A stretch of 64,000 bases of DNA from Sedimenticola selenatireducens (GCF_007625115.1 NZ_VMNH01000023.1:186001-250000); one strand, 5' to 3'; positions 52,835 through 62,675 are shown, counted from the first letter of the stretch. Numbers and translations: made by a program. The notes: a model not told the origin generated them from the letters alone.

Positions 52835-54538
52835 CTATTGGATCATCGCCTTACCCAGGCCCCGAGGATCGCTGGCACCGGTCACCGCCCCACTCTCCCG
52901 ATTCCACATCAGCGCCTGCATATTGCCGTAGTTGGAATCGAGACGCTTCAGTTGATGACCCAGGTGTATCAATGCTTGTTGTTCATCTTCCGTCAATGCA
53001 TCCGATTCATACTGAATCACATCCGGCAGATATTGATGGTGATAGCGTGGACGCCTCACCCACTCTTCAGGTCCTTCACCTTCTGCCAATGCTAAAATCC
53101 CGTGCAGCAACATGGTGATAATCCGGCTCCCACCCGGTGTGCCTAATACCGCTACACCTTGCTCTGTCTCTACAAAGGTAGGTGTCATGCTGGATAACAT
53201 GCGTTTACCCGGCTCAATGGCATTCGCCTCTCCACCCACTAGACCGTATACATTGGGCGTGCCCGGACGAGCCGAAAAATCATCCATCTCGTCATTGAGC
53301 AATATCCCCGTACCGGGCACAACAAAACAGGAGCCGAATGGATAGTTGATACTCAGGGTGGCCGAAACGCGATTCCCCTCCGCATCAATAATGGAGTAGT
53401 GCGTAGTATCTTGCCCCTCGGTGGGATTTCCTGCAGGAGCCTGCCGACTCGGCGTCGCCGCATCCATCTGGATACTTCGTGTCAGTCCTGCCGCATAGTC
53501 AGGATCAATCAACTGCTTCACAGGTATTGAGACGAAATCCGGATCACCCAGATACTCAGCACGATCACGGTAGGCACGACGCATCGTCTCTACAATCAGG
53601 TGTTTCTGTTGAGTCGATGATAGTGTTCCCAAATCATAGCGGGCCAGCTGGTTGAGCATGCTGATCAGCACGATGCCGCCCGATGAGGGTGGCGCTGCAC
53701 TGACGATCTTGATACCGCGATACTCACCCCGTATCGGCTTGCGTTCCATTACCTGATAAGTGTCTAAATCCTCCAGCTTCCAGATTCCACCAGCCGCTCT
53801 GACACCCTGTACCAACCGCTCTGCCACTACACCGCGATAGAAACCATCGTGACCTTTTTCCGCCATCTGAGAAAGCGTCTCCGCCAGTTCAGGTTGTTTG
53901 AGCAGATAACCGGCTTCTGGCACCTCGCCGTTGTATAAAAACTGTTGCTGACCCTCAGGCCAACGCCGTAGCTGCTCAAGCCGCCAAGAGGCCATGCGAC
54001 GATAATGTTCATCCACAGGAAAACCTTCACGGGCCAGATGGATCGCGGGTGCCAATGTTTGACTCAGTGTTAACCTTCCATAAAGAGAAGCAAGATGGGC
54101 CAGTGCTGCCGGCTGACCGGGTATGCCTGCTGAGAGCGGACCATTAACCGATAACCCTGGAATCACTTCACCCTGTGGATCCAGGTAGAGATCTCGATGA
54201 GCCGCCAAAGGCGCTCGCTCGCGCCCGTCCAGCATCACCTCAAGACCATCCTTTGCCCGATGCAGCATCCAGAAGCCACCGCCACCCATACCGGAACTGT
54301 AAGGCTCCACTACCGCCAGTACCGCCGCTACGGTCACTGCCGCATCAAAGGCGTTGCCGCCTTGATTTAATATCGCCAATCCTGCCTCGGTAGCCAGTGG
54401 ATGGGCCGAGGCAATACCGGCTTGTCCATCAGTCGCTTGAAGCTGGGGGACATAAATGAACACGCCCAACAGTAAAGGTATCAGCCGCAACAAGATTTTA
54501 GTCGTTGCAATAAACCTTACAAAATTCGAGTAATTCAT
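52835..54538 (-). CDS. ggt: Gamma-glutamyltransferase
   Basis: ATG 54538 gives 567 residues with a signal peptide (FIATTKILLRLIPLLLGVFIYV). Large-subunit motif GMGGGGFWMLHR and the autoprocessing Thr of DTTHYSIIDAEGN (about residue 380). SMTPTFVE and GTPGGSRII complete the small subunit. Periplasmic hydrolysis or transfer of glutathione gamma-glutamyl groups. Confidence 0.93.
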   Translation of the reverse strand: MNYSNFVRFIATTKILLRLIPLLLGVFIYVPQLQATDGQAGIASAHPLATEAGLAILNQGGNAFDAAVTVAAVLAVVEPYSSGMGGGGFWMLHRAKDGLEVMLDGRERAPLAAHRDLYLDPQGEVIPGLSVNGPLSAGIPGQPAALAHLASLYGRLTLSQTLAPAIHLAREGFPVDEHYRRMASWRLEQLRRWPEGQQQFLYNGEVPEAGYLLKQPELAETLSQMAEKGHDGFYRGVVAERLVQGVRAAGGIWKLEDLDTYQVMERKPIRGEYRGIKIVSAAPPSSGGIVLISMLNQLARYDLGTLSSTQQKHLIVETMRRAYRDRAEYLGDPDFVSIPVKQLIDPDYAAGLTRSIQMDAATPSRQAPAGNPTEGQDTTHYSIIDAEGNRVSATLSINYPFGSCFVVPGTGILLNDEMDDFSARPGTPNVYGLVGGEANAIEPGKRMLSSMTPTFVETEQGVAVLGTPGGSRIITMLLHGILALAEGEGPEEWVRRPRYHHQYLPDVIQYESDALTEDEQQALIHLGHQLKRLDSNYGNMQALMWNRESGAVTGASDPRGLGKAMIQ

Positions 54539-54719
54539 GCGTCTTTTTCCAAGCCTCTTCATCTGTGCATCCGTGATGCCGCACGACAATCGGGAGCAAT
54601 AACATCAAAGTATACCCGCTATAATCAAACAAGGAAGAAATAGGAAATCCGTTACTGCGGCAACCACCCTTCTCTCCGTCACCAATAAGTTCTATGGCAT
54701 AATCGCTACCGTAAAACAT
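54498..54719 (-). CDS. Possible small protein upstream of ggt
   Basis: A 73-residue frame (AIELIGDGEKGGCRSNGFPI...EEAWKKTHELLEFCKVYCND) with natural-looking composition, overlapping the start of ggt by 41 bp. No ribosome site. Could be a real short gene or a chance frame. Confidence 0.4.
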   Translation of the reverse strand: MFYGSDYAIELIGDGEKGGCRSNGFPISSLFDYSGYTLMLLLPIVVRHHGCTDEEAWKKTHELLEFCKVYCND

Positions 54720-54743
54720 CTGACCAATAGGATTCCAAGCAAT

Positions 54744-55613
54744 ATGACTGCTGATAGTACAAAGCCCTTACCGCCCGTTAACCTAGTGATGACAGATGCA
54801 GGGCTTGACTCCACGGTTGCCGTCTCGTCACTGGATGAGCATGGACAAATACGAGAAGGCCATATTGCTGCCGAGCGTCCTCTGACGATCTATCTGAATA
54901 AGCGCGAACTGGTTACCTTGATGACCTTGGGCTCCCAGCCGGAGATGCTGGTGCTGGGTTGGTTACGTAATCAGCGCTTGATCCAACACGTCGATCAGAT
55001 CCAGGCCATCCAGGTCGACTGGGAAACCAGCACAGCCGCTATTCAAACCCGCGAAGAGATCGCAGACATCGAGAAAAAGCTGGAACGGAAAACCGTCACA
55101 ACCGGCTGTGGCCAGGGTACCGTTTTCGGTGACCTGATGGATGATCTGGAAAAGATCAAATTGCCCGAAGTTCAGTTGCGGCAATCACTCATCTATGGGT
55201 TGCTCAAGTCACTCGATCAACACAACCAGATCTATCGGCAGGCCGGAGCAGTGCATGGCTGCGCGCTCTGTGAAGGGACTGAGATCCTCCATTTCGTTGA
55301 AGAGGTTGGTCGCCATAACGCCGTCGATACCATCGCAGGTCACATGTGGATGAGCCACACATCGGGCGGTGATAAGATCTTCTATACAACGGGTCGCCTT
55401 ACCTCTGAGATGGTGATCAAGGTGGCGCAGATGGGTATACCCATTCTGCTCTCTCGTTCGGGCGTTACCCAAATGGGACTCGAACTGGCGCAAAAACTGG
55501 GCGTAACGCTGGTGGCACGCGCCAAGGGTGAACATTTTTTACTCTATCATGGGACGGAACAGTTTCTGTTCGATCAACCACCCCGCACTATCAAACAGTC
55601 GAAGACGAAATGA
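54744..55613 (+). CDS. fdhD: Formate dehydrogenase accessory sulfurtransferase FdhD
   Basis: A 289-residue FdhD with GCGQGTVFGDL and VHGCALCEG plus the EEVGRHNAVDTIAG signature. Transfers sulfur to the Mo-bis-MGD cofactor of formate dehydrogenases. Overlaps mobA by four bases. Confidence 0.95.
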   Translation: MTADSTKPLPPVNLVMTDAGLDSTVAVSSLDEHGQIREGHIAAERPLTIYLNKRELVTLMTLGSQPEMLVLGWLRNQRLIQHVDQIQAIQVDWETSTAAIQTREEIADIEKKLERKTVTTGCGQGTVFGDLMDDLEKIKLPEVQLRQSLIYGLLKSLDQHNQIYRQAGAVHGCALCEGTEILHFVEEVGRHNAVDTIAGHMWMSHTSGGDKIFYTTGRLTSEMVIKVAQMGIPILLSRSGVTQMGLELAQKLGVTLVARAKGEHFLLYHGTEQFLFDQPPRTIKQSKTK

Positions 55614-56209
55614 ACAACAACAGAACCCCAAAAATCACCGCCGTGATTCTCGCAGGCGGCATGGCAAGACGCATGGGCGGACAGGACAAGGGACTGATTG
55701 ATCTGGACGGGCGGCCCCTGATCGCCCATGTGCTGGAACGCATTCAACCTCAGGTGGACCAGGTGGTGATCAACGCCAACCGCAATCTGGAACAATATGC
55801 CCGCTTCGGCCATCCGGTAATCAGTGACACGCTCAGCGACTTCCAAGGCCCCCTGGCCGGCTTTCTTGCCGTCATGCAGCAGGTTGATACCGACTTTATT
55901 GCCACGCTCCCCTGCGACGGCCCCTGCCTGCCTGACGACTTGATCGAACGCCTACGCAACGCACAACAAGCCGCCAATGCCGACATCGCGGTGGCCCACG
56001 ACGGTAACCGCATGCAGCCGGTCTACGCCCTCATCGCCACTCACCTGCGACCGAGCCTGGAAGCCTTCCTGCAAGCCGGTGAACGCAAGATCGATTGGTG
56101 GTATGCCAAACACAACACCGTCAACGTCGACTTCTCTGACGCCCCCGATACCTTTCTCAATATCAACACCCCCGAAGATCGGGAGCGTTATCTCGCTGGC
56201 AAAGACTAA
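55610..56209 (+). CDS. mobA: Molybdenum cofactor guanylyltransferase
   Basis: A 199-residue MobA: LAGGMARRMGGQDKGLIDLDGRPLIAH and PCDGPCLPDDLI. Adds GMP to molybdopterin to make bis-MGD, working with FdhD. Confidence 0.95.
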   Translation: MNNNRTPKITAVILAGGMARRMGGQDKGLIDLDGRPLIAHVLERIQPQVDQVVINANRNLEQYARFGHPVISDTLSDFQGPLAGFLAVMQQVDTDFIATLPCDGPCLPDDLIERLRNAQQAANADIAVAHDGNRMQPVYALIATHLRPSLEAFLQAGERKIDWWYAKHNTVNVDFSDAPDTFLNINTPEDRERYLAGKD

Positions 56210-56214
56210 GCCTG

Positions 56215-56362
56215 GTAGGGTGGGCACGTCGGTTGTGCCCACGCGGATAAAACTGCATTCAACGAGCTATTGAACAAGGCTGTTACGATATCAGCGCATG
56301 AAAAACAGTGTAATGTGTAGATACTAACGACAGCGTGGGCACTAATAACGTGCCCACCCTAC
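56215..56362. repeat. GTAGGG repeat element, copy A
   Basis: 148 bp with perfect ends GTAGGGTGGGCAC / GTGCCCACCCTAC. Each end is itself a hairpin (GTGGGCAC...GTGCCCAC). Same length as copy B and about 80 percent alike by eye. No coding capacity. Confidence 0.85.
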
Positions 56363-56370
56363 GCGTGTTA

Positions 56371-56415
56371 TTAGGTAGCTAATGCAGGCGCCCCATCAAA
56401 CGCCTCTGCAAATCA
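56371..56415 (-). pseudogene. 3' remnant of a paralogue of the Cache pseudo-kinase
   Basis: The minus strand reads AEAFDGAPALAT-stop, alike to the last residues AESFDGVPALAT of the gene at 57548, with mostly synonymous changes. It follows copy A just as that gene end follows copy B, so a whole repeat-plus-gene segment was duplicated and then lost. Confidence 0.6.
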
Positions 56416-56451
56416 AACTGCCAGACTGCCACACCCTAAACCTTCGTCCTG

Positions 56452-56590
56452 GTAGGGTGGGCACGTTATTTGTGCCCACGCGGACGTAATCAAATCAAAC
56501 AAATGAACATGAGGGTTACGATATCAGCACAGATGAATAATAATTTGGTAAAAAATTATCCATGGCAGTGTGGCACTAAAAATCACCCTA
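56452..56590. repeat. GTAGGG repeat element, eroded copy D
   Basis: Left end intact (GTAGGGTGGGCACGTTATTTG...). The middle retains GTTACGATATCAGCAC; the right end is worn (GTGTGGCACTAAAAATCACCCTA). Confidence 0.65.
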
Positions 56591-56843
56591 TGCGGCTCAG
56601 GACGAACTGCTTGCTTTGTGTTTGGCATGCGGTTGCTTGGGGAATATACCGAAAATAGTCCCAACATTTTCTACTTCTCAGGCCATCAGACTGGGAGTGT
56701 TAGCATCTGTTGCTTGTCGCGCAAATGTCCGGCTATGTCACGATTGATAATTAGCATTTAATTATATTCTGTGGGTAATGTATATTGCCGCCAAACGATT
56801 GGTATCACCAATTATTCATTCAATCTCACATGACAGGTAGAGT

Positions 56844-57380
56844 ATGAGCCTTTCCAAATACAACAATCCCCAAGTGGCGCTTCACTGGCTGACAGCTGCA
56901 ACCATCAGCTTCCTGCTGGTCACTGGTACTTTCATCCTGAGTCATATCGACAATACGGACCCGACCAAAATAAACAATCTGAAAATACATATGATTGTGG
57001 GTGGTCTGGCGCTTGTGTTAACACTGGCGCGGATCTTCTGGAGAGCCCGGTCACCACAACCGGAAGTGCTGGACAACTCCGGTTCTCTTATGGCCAAAGC
57101 AGGAACCGCCGCCCATTACGTGCTGAATATGATGGCACTCGTTATTGCAATCAGCGGGGTGGGGCTGGCCTTGCTTTCCGGCCTGCCTGAGGTAGTCTTC
57201 TTCGGCCAGGGAGTCCTTCCTGAAAGCTTCTTCGATTATATACCTCGATATGTTCATGGCATCTCCACCAAGATCATGCTGGGACTAGTCGCGTTGCACA
57301 TCCTGGCCGCGTTCTATCATGCCGTGGTAATCAAGGATTCACCGTTCCGCCGAATGTGGTTCGGTCGGCAGAATGCCTGA
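56844..57380 (+). CDS. Cytochrome b561-type membrane protein
   Basis: A 178-residue protein with four spans and conserved His residues (VALHWLTAATISFLLV, LKIHMIVGGLALVLTLARI, AHYVLNMMALVIAISG, VALHILAAFYHAVVIKD). Diheme cytochrome b561 family; moves electrons across the inner membrane from quinol. Confidence 0.9.
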   Translation: MSLSKYNNPQVALHWLTAATISFLLVTGTFILSHIDNTDPTKINNLKIHMIVGGLALVLTLARIFWRARSPQPEVLDNSGSLMAKAGTAAHYVLNMMALVIAISGVGLALLSGLPEVVFFGQGVLPESFFDYIPRYVHGISTKIMLGLVALHILAAFYHAVVIKDSPFRRMWFGRQNA

Positions 57381-57391
57381 CTCAAAGCCAA

Positions 57392-57539
57392 GTAGGGTGG
57401 ACACCTCGTTTGTGCCCACGCGGATAAAACTGCATTCAACGAGACGCTGAACAAGGGTGTTTAGATATCGGTGCAAGAAAAACAGTGTAATGTGTAGATA
57501 ACAACGACAGCGTGGGCACAAAAAATGTGCCCACCCTAC
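57392..57539. repeat. GTAGGG repeat element, copy B
   Basis: 148 bp, homologous to copy A along its whole length (shared inner text such as AAAACTGCATTCAACGAG and AACAGTGTAATGTGTAGATA). One base differs in the left end (GTGGACAC). Confidence 0.85.
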
Positions 57540-57547
57540 GCGTTTTA

Positions 57548-58942
57548 TCAGGTTGCCAAGGCAGGCACACCATCAAACGACTCCGCATTGAAATCGACCT
57601 TGATCTTTAACAGCGTGCCGGTTCCCTTGGTACCGAACACAGACACTTCTCCGCTAATCCCTTCTACACGGGAGATCACGGTATTCAGCAGCATCTCAGC
57701 CATATCAGAGCTACCTTTACTATTGGATTTTGGATCAAACCCAACCATATCTTCAAGCAGTGAAATCTGTACAGACTCTTCAGAGAAAGTGGTACGTACA
57801 ACGACCTTGCCCTCGCCTTCACTCTGCTCTACAAAGCGCATGACATCCTGTATCACACGATACAGTTCCCACTCTACGCCTTTAGGTAGACGCTGGGTCA
57901 GCAAACCTTGCTGATAAAGTTTGACCGGCACTCTACCCCGATCATTGTACTGCTTGCACAATATATCCAAACCATAGGATAACCCGTGCTCTTCAAGACT
58001 CTTGGGGTTGAGCGTATGAGATATCTGCTGAATCGCTTTTACGGCCTTACCCATTTCATGGTTTAGTAAGTTTACGACTTCATCACTTACGCCTTTATCC
58101 ACCATCAGATCAGGCAATCGATTTTTCAGACCAACCAGATGCTCTTCAACACTGTCTTCAATCTCAGCCGCAATTGCTTGTCGCTCATGTTCTTGCGCCC
58201 GGTTGACCTGATCAGAGAGTGCTTTCAGTTTATGATCCGCGCTATCGCCTTCCCGTAACGTCAGACGACCAAACAACAGCGCGGCAAACAGCAGTGAGCC
58301 ACCGGACAGCCCGAGGAAAACCAAAGTACTTTGGCTCAGATTACTATCCAACTCTTGATTCAACTTGGTGTGTACTGCATCAATATCATCGGTGTAGAGA
58401 CCCGTACCAATAATCCAGTCCCACTTAGGTAATGTCTTGACATAACTGACCTTACCCACTGGGTCAGGGAATCCTGGTTTATCCCACATGTATTCGGTAA
58501 AACCGGTTCCATCCTTTGCCGCCTGATCAATATCACGAATCAGGAACTTATTATCTTTGCTTTTCAGATCCCACAGATTACGCCCTTCCAAGGCGGGCTT
58601 GGCACCATGAACCAGTGTATTCCCGTTATAGTCATTGACGAAGAAATAACCACTGGGGCCATAACTCAACTTACGAATGATTCCCTTGGCCTCTTCCTGG
58701 GCCTGTTGTGGCGCCTGAATAGAATTATTGTAGTGGGCATCGATGGCAGACTCAGCCAAATTGGTGTAGCTATGCAATTCATTGCGTCGCAGCGTCAACA
58801 TTTGATCACGGAATGTCGCGTTATTAAGCTCCCCGAAATTCCGGGTTTCATAGATGGCAAAGCTCGATATGGCAATGCTCACCAACAGCGTTGGCAACAT
58901 AGCCAGAAGCATCATGCGGTATTTCAATGAAATGGTTTTCAC
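57548..58942 (-). CDS. Cache-domain pseudo-histidine kinase
   Basis: GTG 58942 is chosen because AGGAGGAGA is directly upstream; 464 residues. One span at each side of a single Cache domain (GPSGYFFVNDYNGNTLVHGAKPALEGRNLWDLKS ... PKWDWIIGTGLYTDDI). The cytoplasmic part is NarX-like but the dimerisation motif reads ERQAIAAEIEDSVEE, with Glu where His is phosphorylated, and the ATPase N-box lacks its Asn (QDVMRFVEQ). Probably binds a ligand and regulates by contact. Confidence 0.85.
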   Translation of the reverse strand: MKTISLKYRMMLLAMLPTLLVSIAISSFAIYETRNFGELNNATFRDQMLTLRRNELHSYTNLAESAIDAHYNNSIQAPQQAQEEAKGIIRKLSYGPSGYFFVNDYNGNTLVHGAKPALEGRNLWDLKSKDNKFLIRDIDQAAKDGTGFTEYMWDKPGFPDPVGKVSYVKTLPKWDWIIGTGLYTDDIDAVHTKLNQELDSNLSQSTLVFLGLSGGSLLFAALLFGRLTLREGDSADHKLKALSDQVNRAQEHERQAIAAEIEDSVEEHLVGLKNRLPDLMVDKGVSDEVVNLLNHEMGKAVKAIQQISHTLNPKSLEEHGLSYGLDILCKQYNDRGRVPVKLYQQGLLTQRLPKGVEWELYRVIQDVMRFVEQSEGEGKVVVRTTFSEESVQISLLEDMVGFDPKSNSKGSSDMAEMLLNTVISRVEGISGEVSVFGTKGTGTLLKIKVDFNAESFDGVPALAT

Positions 58943-59105
58943 TCTCTCCTCCTTTAATTTATTATCAAGTAGATCCCCAACCCTAAGCATAGAAGCCGCA
59001 TTTTTTCGATTACAGTTTATTTCTCTATTTTTCGTTATCTGTATCACGTTTTACGCCTGATATTTCGCACAAAACCACTATTTGTTTCTTTTGTAACCAT
59101 TTGGT

Positions 59106-59135
59106 AAAAAAAAAGGGTGCCATTTAAAGGCACCC
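59106..59135 (-). terminator. Terminator of the benzoyl-CoA/glutaryl-CoA operon
   Basis: GGGTGCC and GGCACCC pair around a 7-base loop; on the minus strand a run of nine T follows. A second, larger imperfect hairpin (59162-59197) lies between it and the gcdH stop. Confidence 0.88.
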
Positions 59136-59221
59136 AAAGAGAGAATAGGAGAATACGATGAAGGTGCTATTTCACCCGATGCATAGGGCGAAATAACACC
59201 TGAGGGATTTTCTAAAGCAGA

Positions 59222-60421
59222 CTATGGCGCAAACGCCTGAATACCCGTCTGGGCACGACCAAGGATCAACGCATGCACATCATGCGTTCCTTCATAGGTG
59301 TTAACCGCTTCCAGATTCATGGCATGGCGAATTACATGGAACTCATCGGAAACACCATTACCACCATGCATATCACGTGCAATGCGCGCAATATCCAACG
59401 CCTTGCCTGCATTGTTACGCTTCATCATGGAGATTGCCTCTGGAGCGGCATTTCCTTGATCAAACAATCGTCCAAGTTGCAGACAGCCCTGTAACCCCAG
59501 GGTTATTTCTGTCTGCATATTGGCCAGTTTCAATTGAATAAGCTGATTGGCTGCCAGTGGCCGGCCAAACTGCTTACGATCGAGTGTGTAGTTGAGTGCG
59601 CGATGCCAACAATCTTCAGCAGCTCCCAGTACACCCCAGGCAATGCCGTAGCGCGCACGATTGAGACAGCCAAATGGGCCAGACAGTCCTTTCACATTCG
59701 GCAACAAATTTTCGGCAGGAACAAACACCTCATCCATCACGATCTCGCCCGTAATAGAGGCACGCAGTGAGAACTTGCCTTCAATCTTCGGTGCGGAGAG
59801 TCCCTTCATACCCTTTTCCAGGATAAATCCGCGAATAACCCCTTCGTCATCCTTTGCCCAGACAACAAAGACATCCGCAATCGGCGAGTTGGTGATCCAC
59901 ATCTTTGAACCAGAAAGCGAATAACCACCTTCCACCGTTCTGGCACGCGTCTTCATGCCGGCAGGATCCGAGCCATGATCGGGTTCAGTTAAACCAAAAC
60001 AACCGACCAATTCACCCGTCGCCAGCTTTGGTAGATATTTTTGCCGATGCTCTTCTGTTCCATAGGCATAGATGGGATGCATCACAAGGCTGGACTGCAC
60101 ACTCATCGCAGAGCGATAACCTGAATCAACGCGCTCCACTTCACGGGCAATCAACCCGTAGGAGACATAATTGAGACCCGCACAGTCGTAACCATCAATA
60201 GTACATCCGAGCAAACCCAACTCACCCATCTCGTTCATGATCTCACGATCAAAATGCTCATGGCGATTGGCTTCAAGCACACGAGGCATCAACTGTTCCT
60301 GACAGTATTTCTGCGCTGTGTCCCGCACCATCCGCTCTTCTTCCGTAAGCTGCTGATCAAGCAGCAGTGGATCTTCCCACTTGAATGGGGCTCTTGCCTG
60401 GGTTTTTGAATTCATAGCCAC
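59222..60421 (-). CDS. gcdH: Glutaryl-CoA dehydrogenase
   Basis: A 399-residue acyl-CoA dehydrogenase. [18 protein letters not shown] flavin region and the C-terminal [17 protein letters not shown] with the catalytic Glu typical of glutaryl-CoA rather than short-chain enzymes. Converts glutaryl-CoA to crotonyl-CoA, the late step of anaerobic aromatic degradation. Confidence 0.93.
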   Translation of the reverse strand: MAMNSKTQARAPFKWEDPLLLDQQLTEEERMVRDTAQKYCQEQLMPRVLEANRHEHFDREIMNEMGELGLLGCTIDGYDCAGLNYVSYGLIAREVERVDSGYRSAMSVQSSLVMHPIYAYGTEEHRQKYLPKLATGELVGCFGLTEPDHGSDPAGMKTRARTVEGGYSLSGSKMWITNSPIADVFVVWAKDDEGVIRGFILEKGMKGLSAPKIEGKFSLRASITGEIVMDEVFVPAENLLPNVKGLSGPFGCLNRARYGIAWGVLGAAEDCWHRALNYTLDRKQFGRPLAANQLIQLKLANMQTEITLGLQGCLQLGRLFDQGNAAPEAISMMKRNNAGKALDIARIARDMHGGNGVSDEFHVIRHAMNLEAVNTYEGTHDVHALILGRAQTGIQAFAP

Positions 60422-60500
60422 TCTTCCGGTTATCTGAGAATGGTGGATGCGCTGCGCTTATCCACCCTGCGTCTCTATCAATTGTAATTAGGACCATCGC

Positions 60501-60582
60501 GTAGGGTGGGCACGTCGTCCGTGCCCACCACTTTGTCCCGTGCCGTACCTTCCGCGTGGGCATAAAAACGTGCCCACCCTAC
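60501..60582. repeat. GTAGGG repeat element, short copy C
   Basis: 82 bp with perfect ends GTAGGGTGGGCACG / CGTGCCCACCCTAC; the central part of the 148-bp form is missing. Lies between gcdH and the reductase gene within the operon. Confidence 0.8.
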
Positions 60583-60586
60583 CGAG

Positions 60587-61294
60587 CTAAATATACTGAC
60601 CGCTATCTACCTTGATGATTTCACCGGTAATCATACGCGCCGCATCGGATAACAGGAACAGTACGGCGTTGGCAATATCTTCTGGTGTCGCCAACTCTTT
60701 TAATACTGTCTCGTCCAGTGCCTTTTGCAGATACTCTTCCGGTAGTTTCTTAGCCATCTCAGTAAGCACCATACCCGGTGCAACGGCATTAACGGTCACG
60801 CCCTTACTGCCTAGTTCACGGGCGGCCGTTTTGGTGAGGCCAATCATTCCCGCCTTGGCCGCACTGTAATTAGCCTGGCCAAACTTACCCCGCATGCCAT
60901 TGATCGAGGTGATGTTAACAATACGTCCATAGCCCTGCTCTCGCATGCGCGGAGCCAATGCCCGGATCAGATAAAAGGCACCACCCAGATTGATATTGAT
61001 AACAGAACTCCACTCGTCATCACTCATCTTGGCAATGCTTTTGTCGCGTGTAATACCGGCGTTATTCACCAGCAAGGTCACGTCGTCCGCGAGTTCATCT
61101 ACCGCTGCCTGCACACTCGCCGGGTCACCGATATTAACTTGATGAAATATTCCTGGAAGCGTGTCCGCATCACCAATGGTCAAGTCAAAAATATGTACTT
61201 CCGCGCCTGCCTGCTGGAGCATTTCGGCCACGGTACGACCAATACCACTGGCACCCCCTGTGACGATTGCTTTTCGACCTGTAAAATCCCACAT
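60587..61294 (-). CDS. Short-chain dehydrogenase (acetoacetyl-CoA reductase / beta-ketoacyl reductase type)
   Basis: A 235-residue SDR: TGGASGIG cofactor loop, NNAG, and catalytic Ser-Tyr-Lys in ITSINGMRG ... YSAAK. GITRD and LGGAF resemble PhaB/FabG. In this operon it may act on 3-hydroxyacyl-CoA intermediates. Confidence 0.9.
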   Translation of the reverse strand: MWDFTGRKAIVTGGASGIGRTVAEMLQQAGAEVHIFDLTIGDADTLPGIFHQVNIGDPASVQAAVDELADDVTLLVNNAGITRDKSIAKMSDDEWSSVININLGGAFYLIRALAPRMREQGYGRIVNITSINGMRGKFGQANYSAAKAGMIGLTKTAARELGSKGVTVNAVAPGMVLTEMAKKLPEEYLQKALDETVLKELATPEDIANAVLFLLSDAARMITGEIIKVDSGQYI

Positions 61295-61304
61295 AGATGC
61301 AACC

Positions 61305-62219
61305 TCAAAGCGCGCAGGAGAGCGATAATTCCTGGGCGGGCCGGAAACCTGAACTGGCCAAGAAACGGTTCAGATCAAAATTTTCCCACTCCACCTCAGT
61401 GCGTACATTTTCTACTTGCAGTGAGGCCAGATTGTCCATGAGTTGAGCCATCAGAGCAGAACCGATACCACTGCCCTTGTATTCTGGCCCTACACCCAAG
61501 GTATCCACTACAGCGGTAGAGTCAGCGCGACCAAAACTGCCGTAATCTACGCGTGCCATGATGAAGCCAGCAACCATTCCATCCTGCTCTGCAACCATTG
61601 AAACACGAATACCTGAGTCGGAGATCACCTCTGACACTTTTTGCTGAAGATAGTCACTGCGGTCTTCATTGGTGATGTGCTTATCAATTCGGCGAATGGA
61701 ATTGAGGTCTGATTCGGCCAGTGAGCGTACTGGGCGAAGACCAATATCATCATCTTCATCAAGTGCCAGCGGACTGGTATCACGAGTTAACACGTTACGC
61801 GCGGCCAAAGCAAAGCCGGCATTGGAAAAATAGGCCAACAGTTCTTGCTGATGCCAGTTTGCTTGTGTCTGCAGCGTGCCACAACCCCGCTTTTTGGCCT
61901 CATCTTTCAGTGCATTCATTAACATCATTCCAACACCTGAACCCTGCTCCCCGGGCTGCACACCCAAGGCATCAATAACCGCGACAGGCTGATGTGTACC
62001 AAACTCACCTTTAAGAACATGCGCACAGAGGAACCCGCAAACCTGTCCCTTTATACTTGCGACATAACTGATGTAAGTTTCCGGTGAACGACTCATCGCC
62101 TGCAATCGCTTATTAAAAAACTCCGGGCGCGGACTACCACCCAAATTCTTATCCAACGCAATCACCTGGTCTATATCACTTTCCTGTAATTGCTGGATCT
62201 GGCATTTTTTTTCTGACAT
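61305..62219 (-). CDS. Tandem GNAT acetyltransferase
   Basis: ATG 62219 follows GGAGGT eight bases upstream; 304 residues. Two GNAT domains (about 5-150 and 160-304), each with an acetyl-CoA loop (GEQGSGVGMMLM; GPEYKGSGIGSALM). Commonly seen near benzoyl-CoA reductase genes; might acetylate enzymes of the pathway (inference). Confidence 0.88.
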   Translation of the reverse strand: MSEKKCQIQQLQESDIDQVIALDKNLGGSPRPEFFNKRLQAMSRSPETYISYVASIKGQVCGFLCAHVLKGEFGTHQPVAVIDALGVQPGEQGSGVGMMLMNALKDEAKKRGCGTLQTQANWHQQELLAYFSNAGFALAARNVLTRDTSPLALDEDDDIGLRPVRSLAESDLNSIRRIDKHITNEDRSDYLQQKVSEVISDSGIRVSMVAEQDGMVAGFIMARVDYGSFGRADSTAVVDTLGVGPEYKGSGIGSALMAQLMDNLASLQVENVRTEVEWENFDLNRFLASSGFRPAQELSLSCAL

Positions 62220-62365
62220 CGCAACCCACCTCCGGGTAATTTGTTTGGCTTTACTAATGCGCAACCACGCAATTTAGTCAGCACGCTAGGCGAAAGGATT
62301 CACCGCAAGGCATCATTATCATAAAGCCCTGCAACAAAGTGAACCGCTACTCGTTGATCGTTAAC

Positions 62366-62608
62366 TCAATGTAACGAATCGTACTTCGCCAATAATTGCT
62401 CTTCAGTCTCTTCGAAATCCGGATTGGGTACGATGCAGTCTGGCGGACAGACCAGCTGACATTGGGGCTCATCTTCTGCACCCACACACTCTGTACACTT
62501 GAGCGGATCAATTACATAAATCTCTTCACCCTGGGTGATAGCCTCATTCGGGCACTCAGTCGGGCATGCGTCACAAGCCGTGCAGTCTTCATTGATCATA
62601 AGGGCCAT
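62366..62608 (-). CDS. 2[4Fe-4S] ferredoxin (Alvin type)
   Basis: An 80-residue ferredoxin: CTACDACPTEC and the extended CTECVGAEDEPQCQLVCPPDC. Feeds low-potential electrons to the ATP-dependent benzoyl-CoA reductase encoded beside it. Confidence 0.95.
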   Translation of the reverse strand: MALMINEDCTACDACPTECPNEAITQGEEIYVIDPLKCTECVGAEDEPQCQLVCPPDCIVPNPDFEETEEQLLAKYDSLH

Positions 62609-62675
62609 AACATTTTCTCCTTACTCAATCTTCAATAGGTCGTCTACCGACGTCAATAATAAGAGGTAAACTGGG

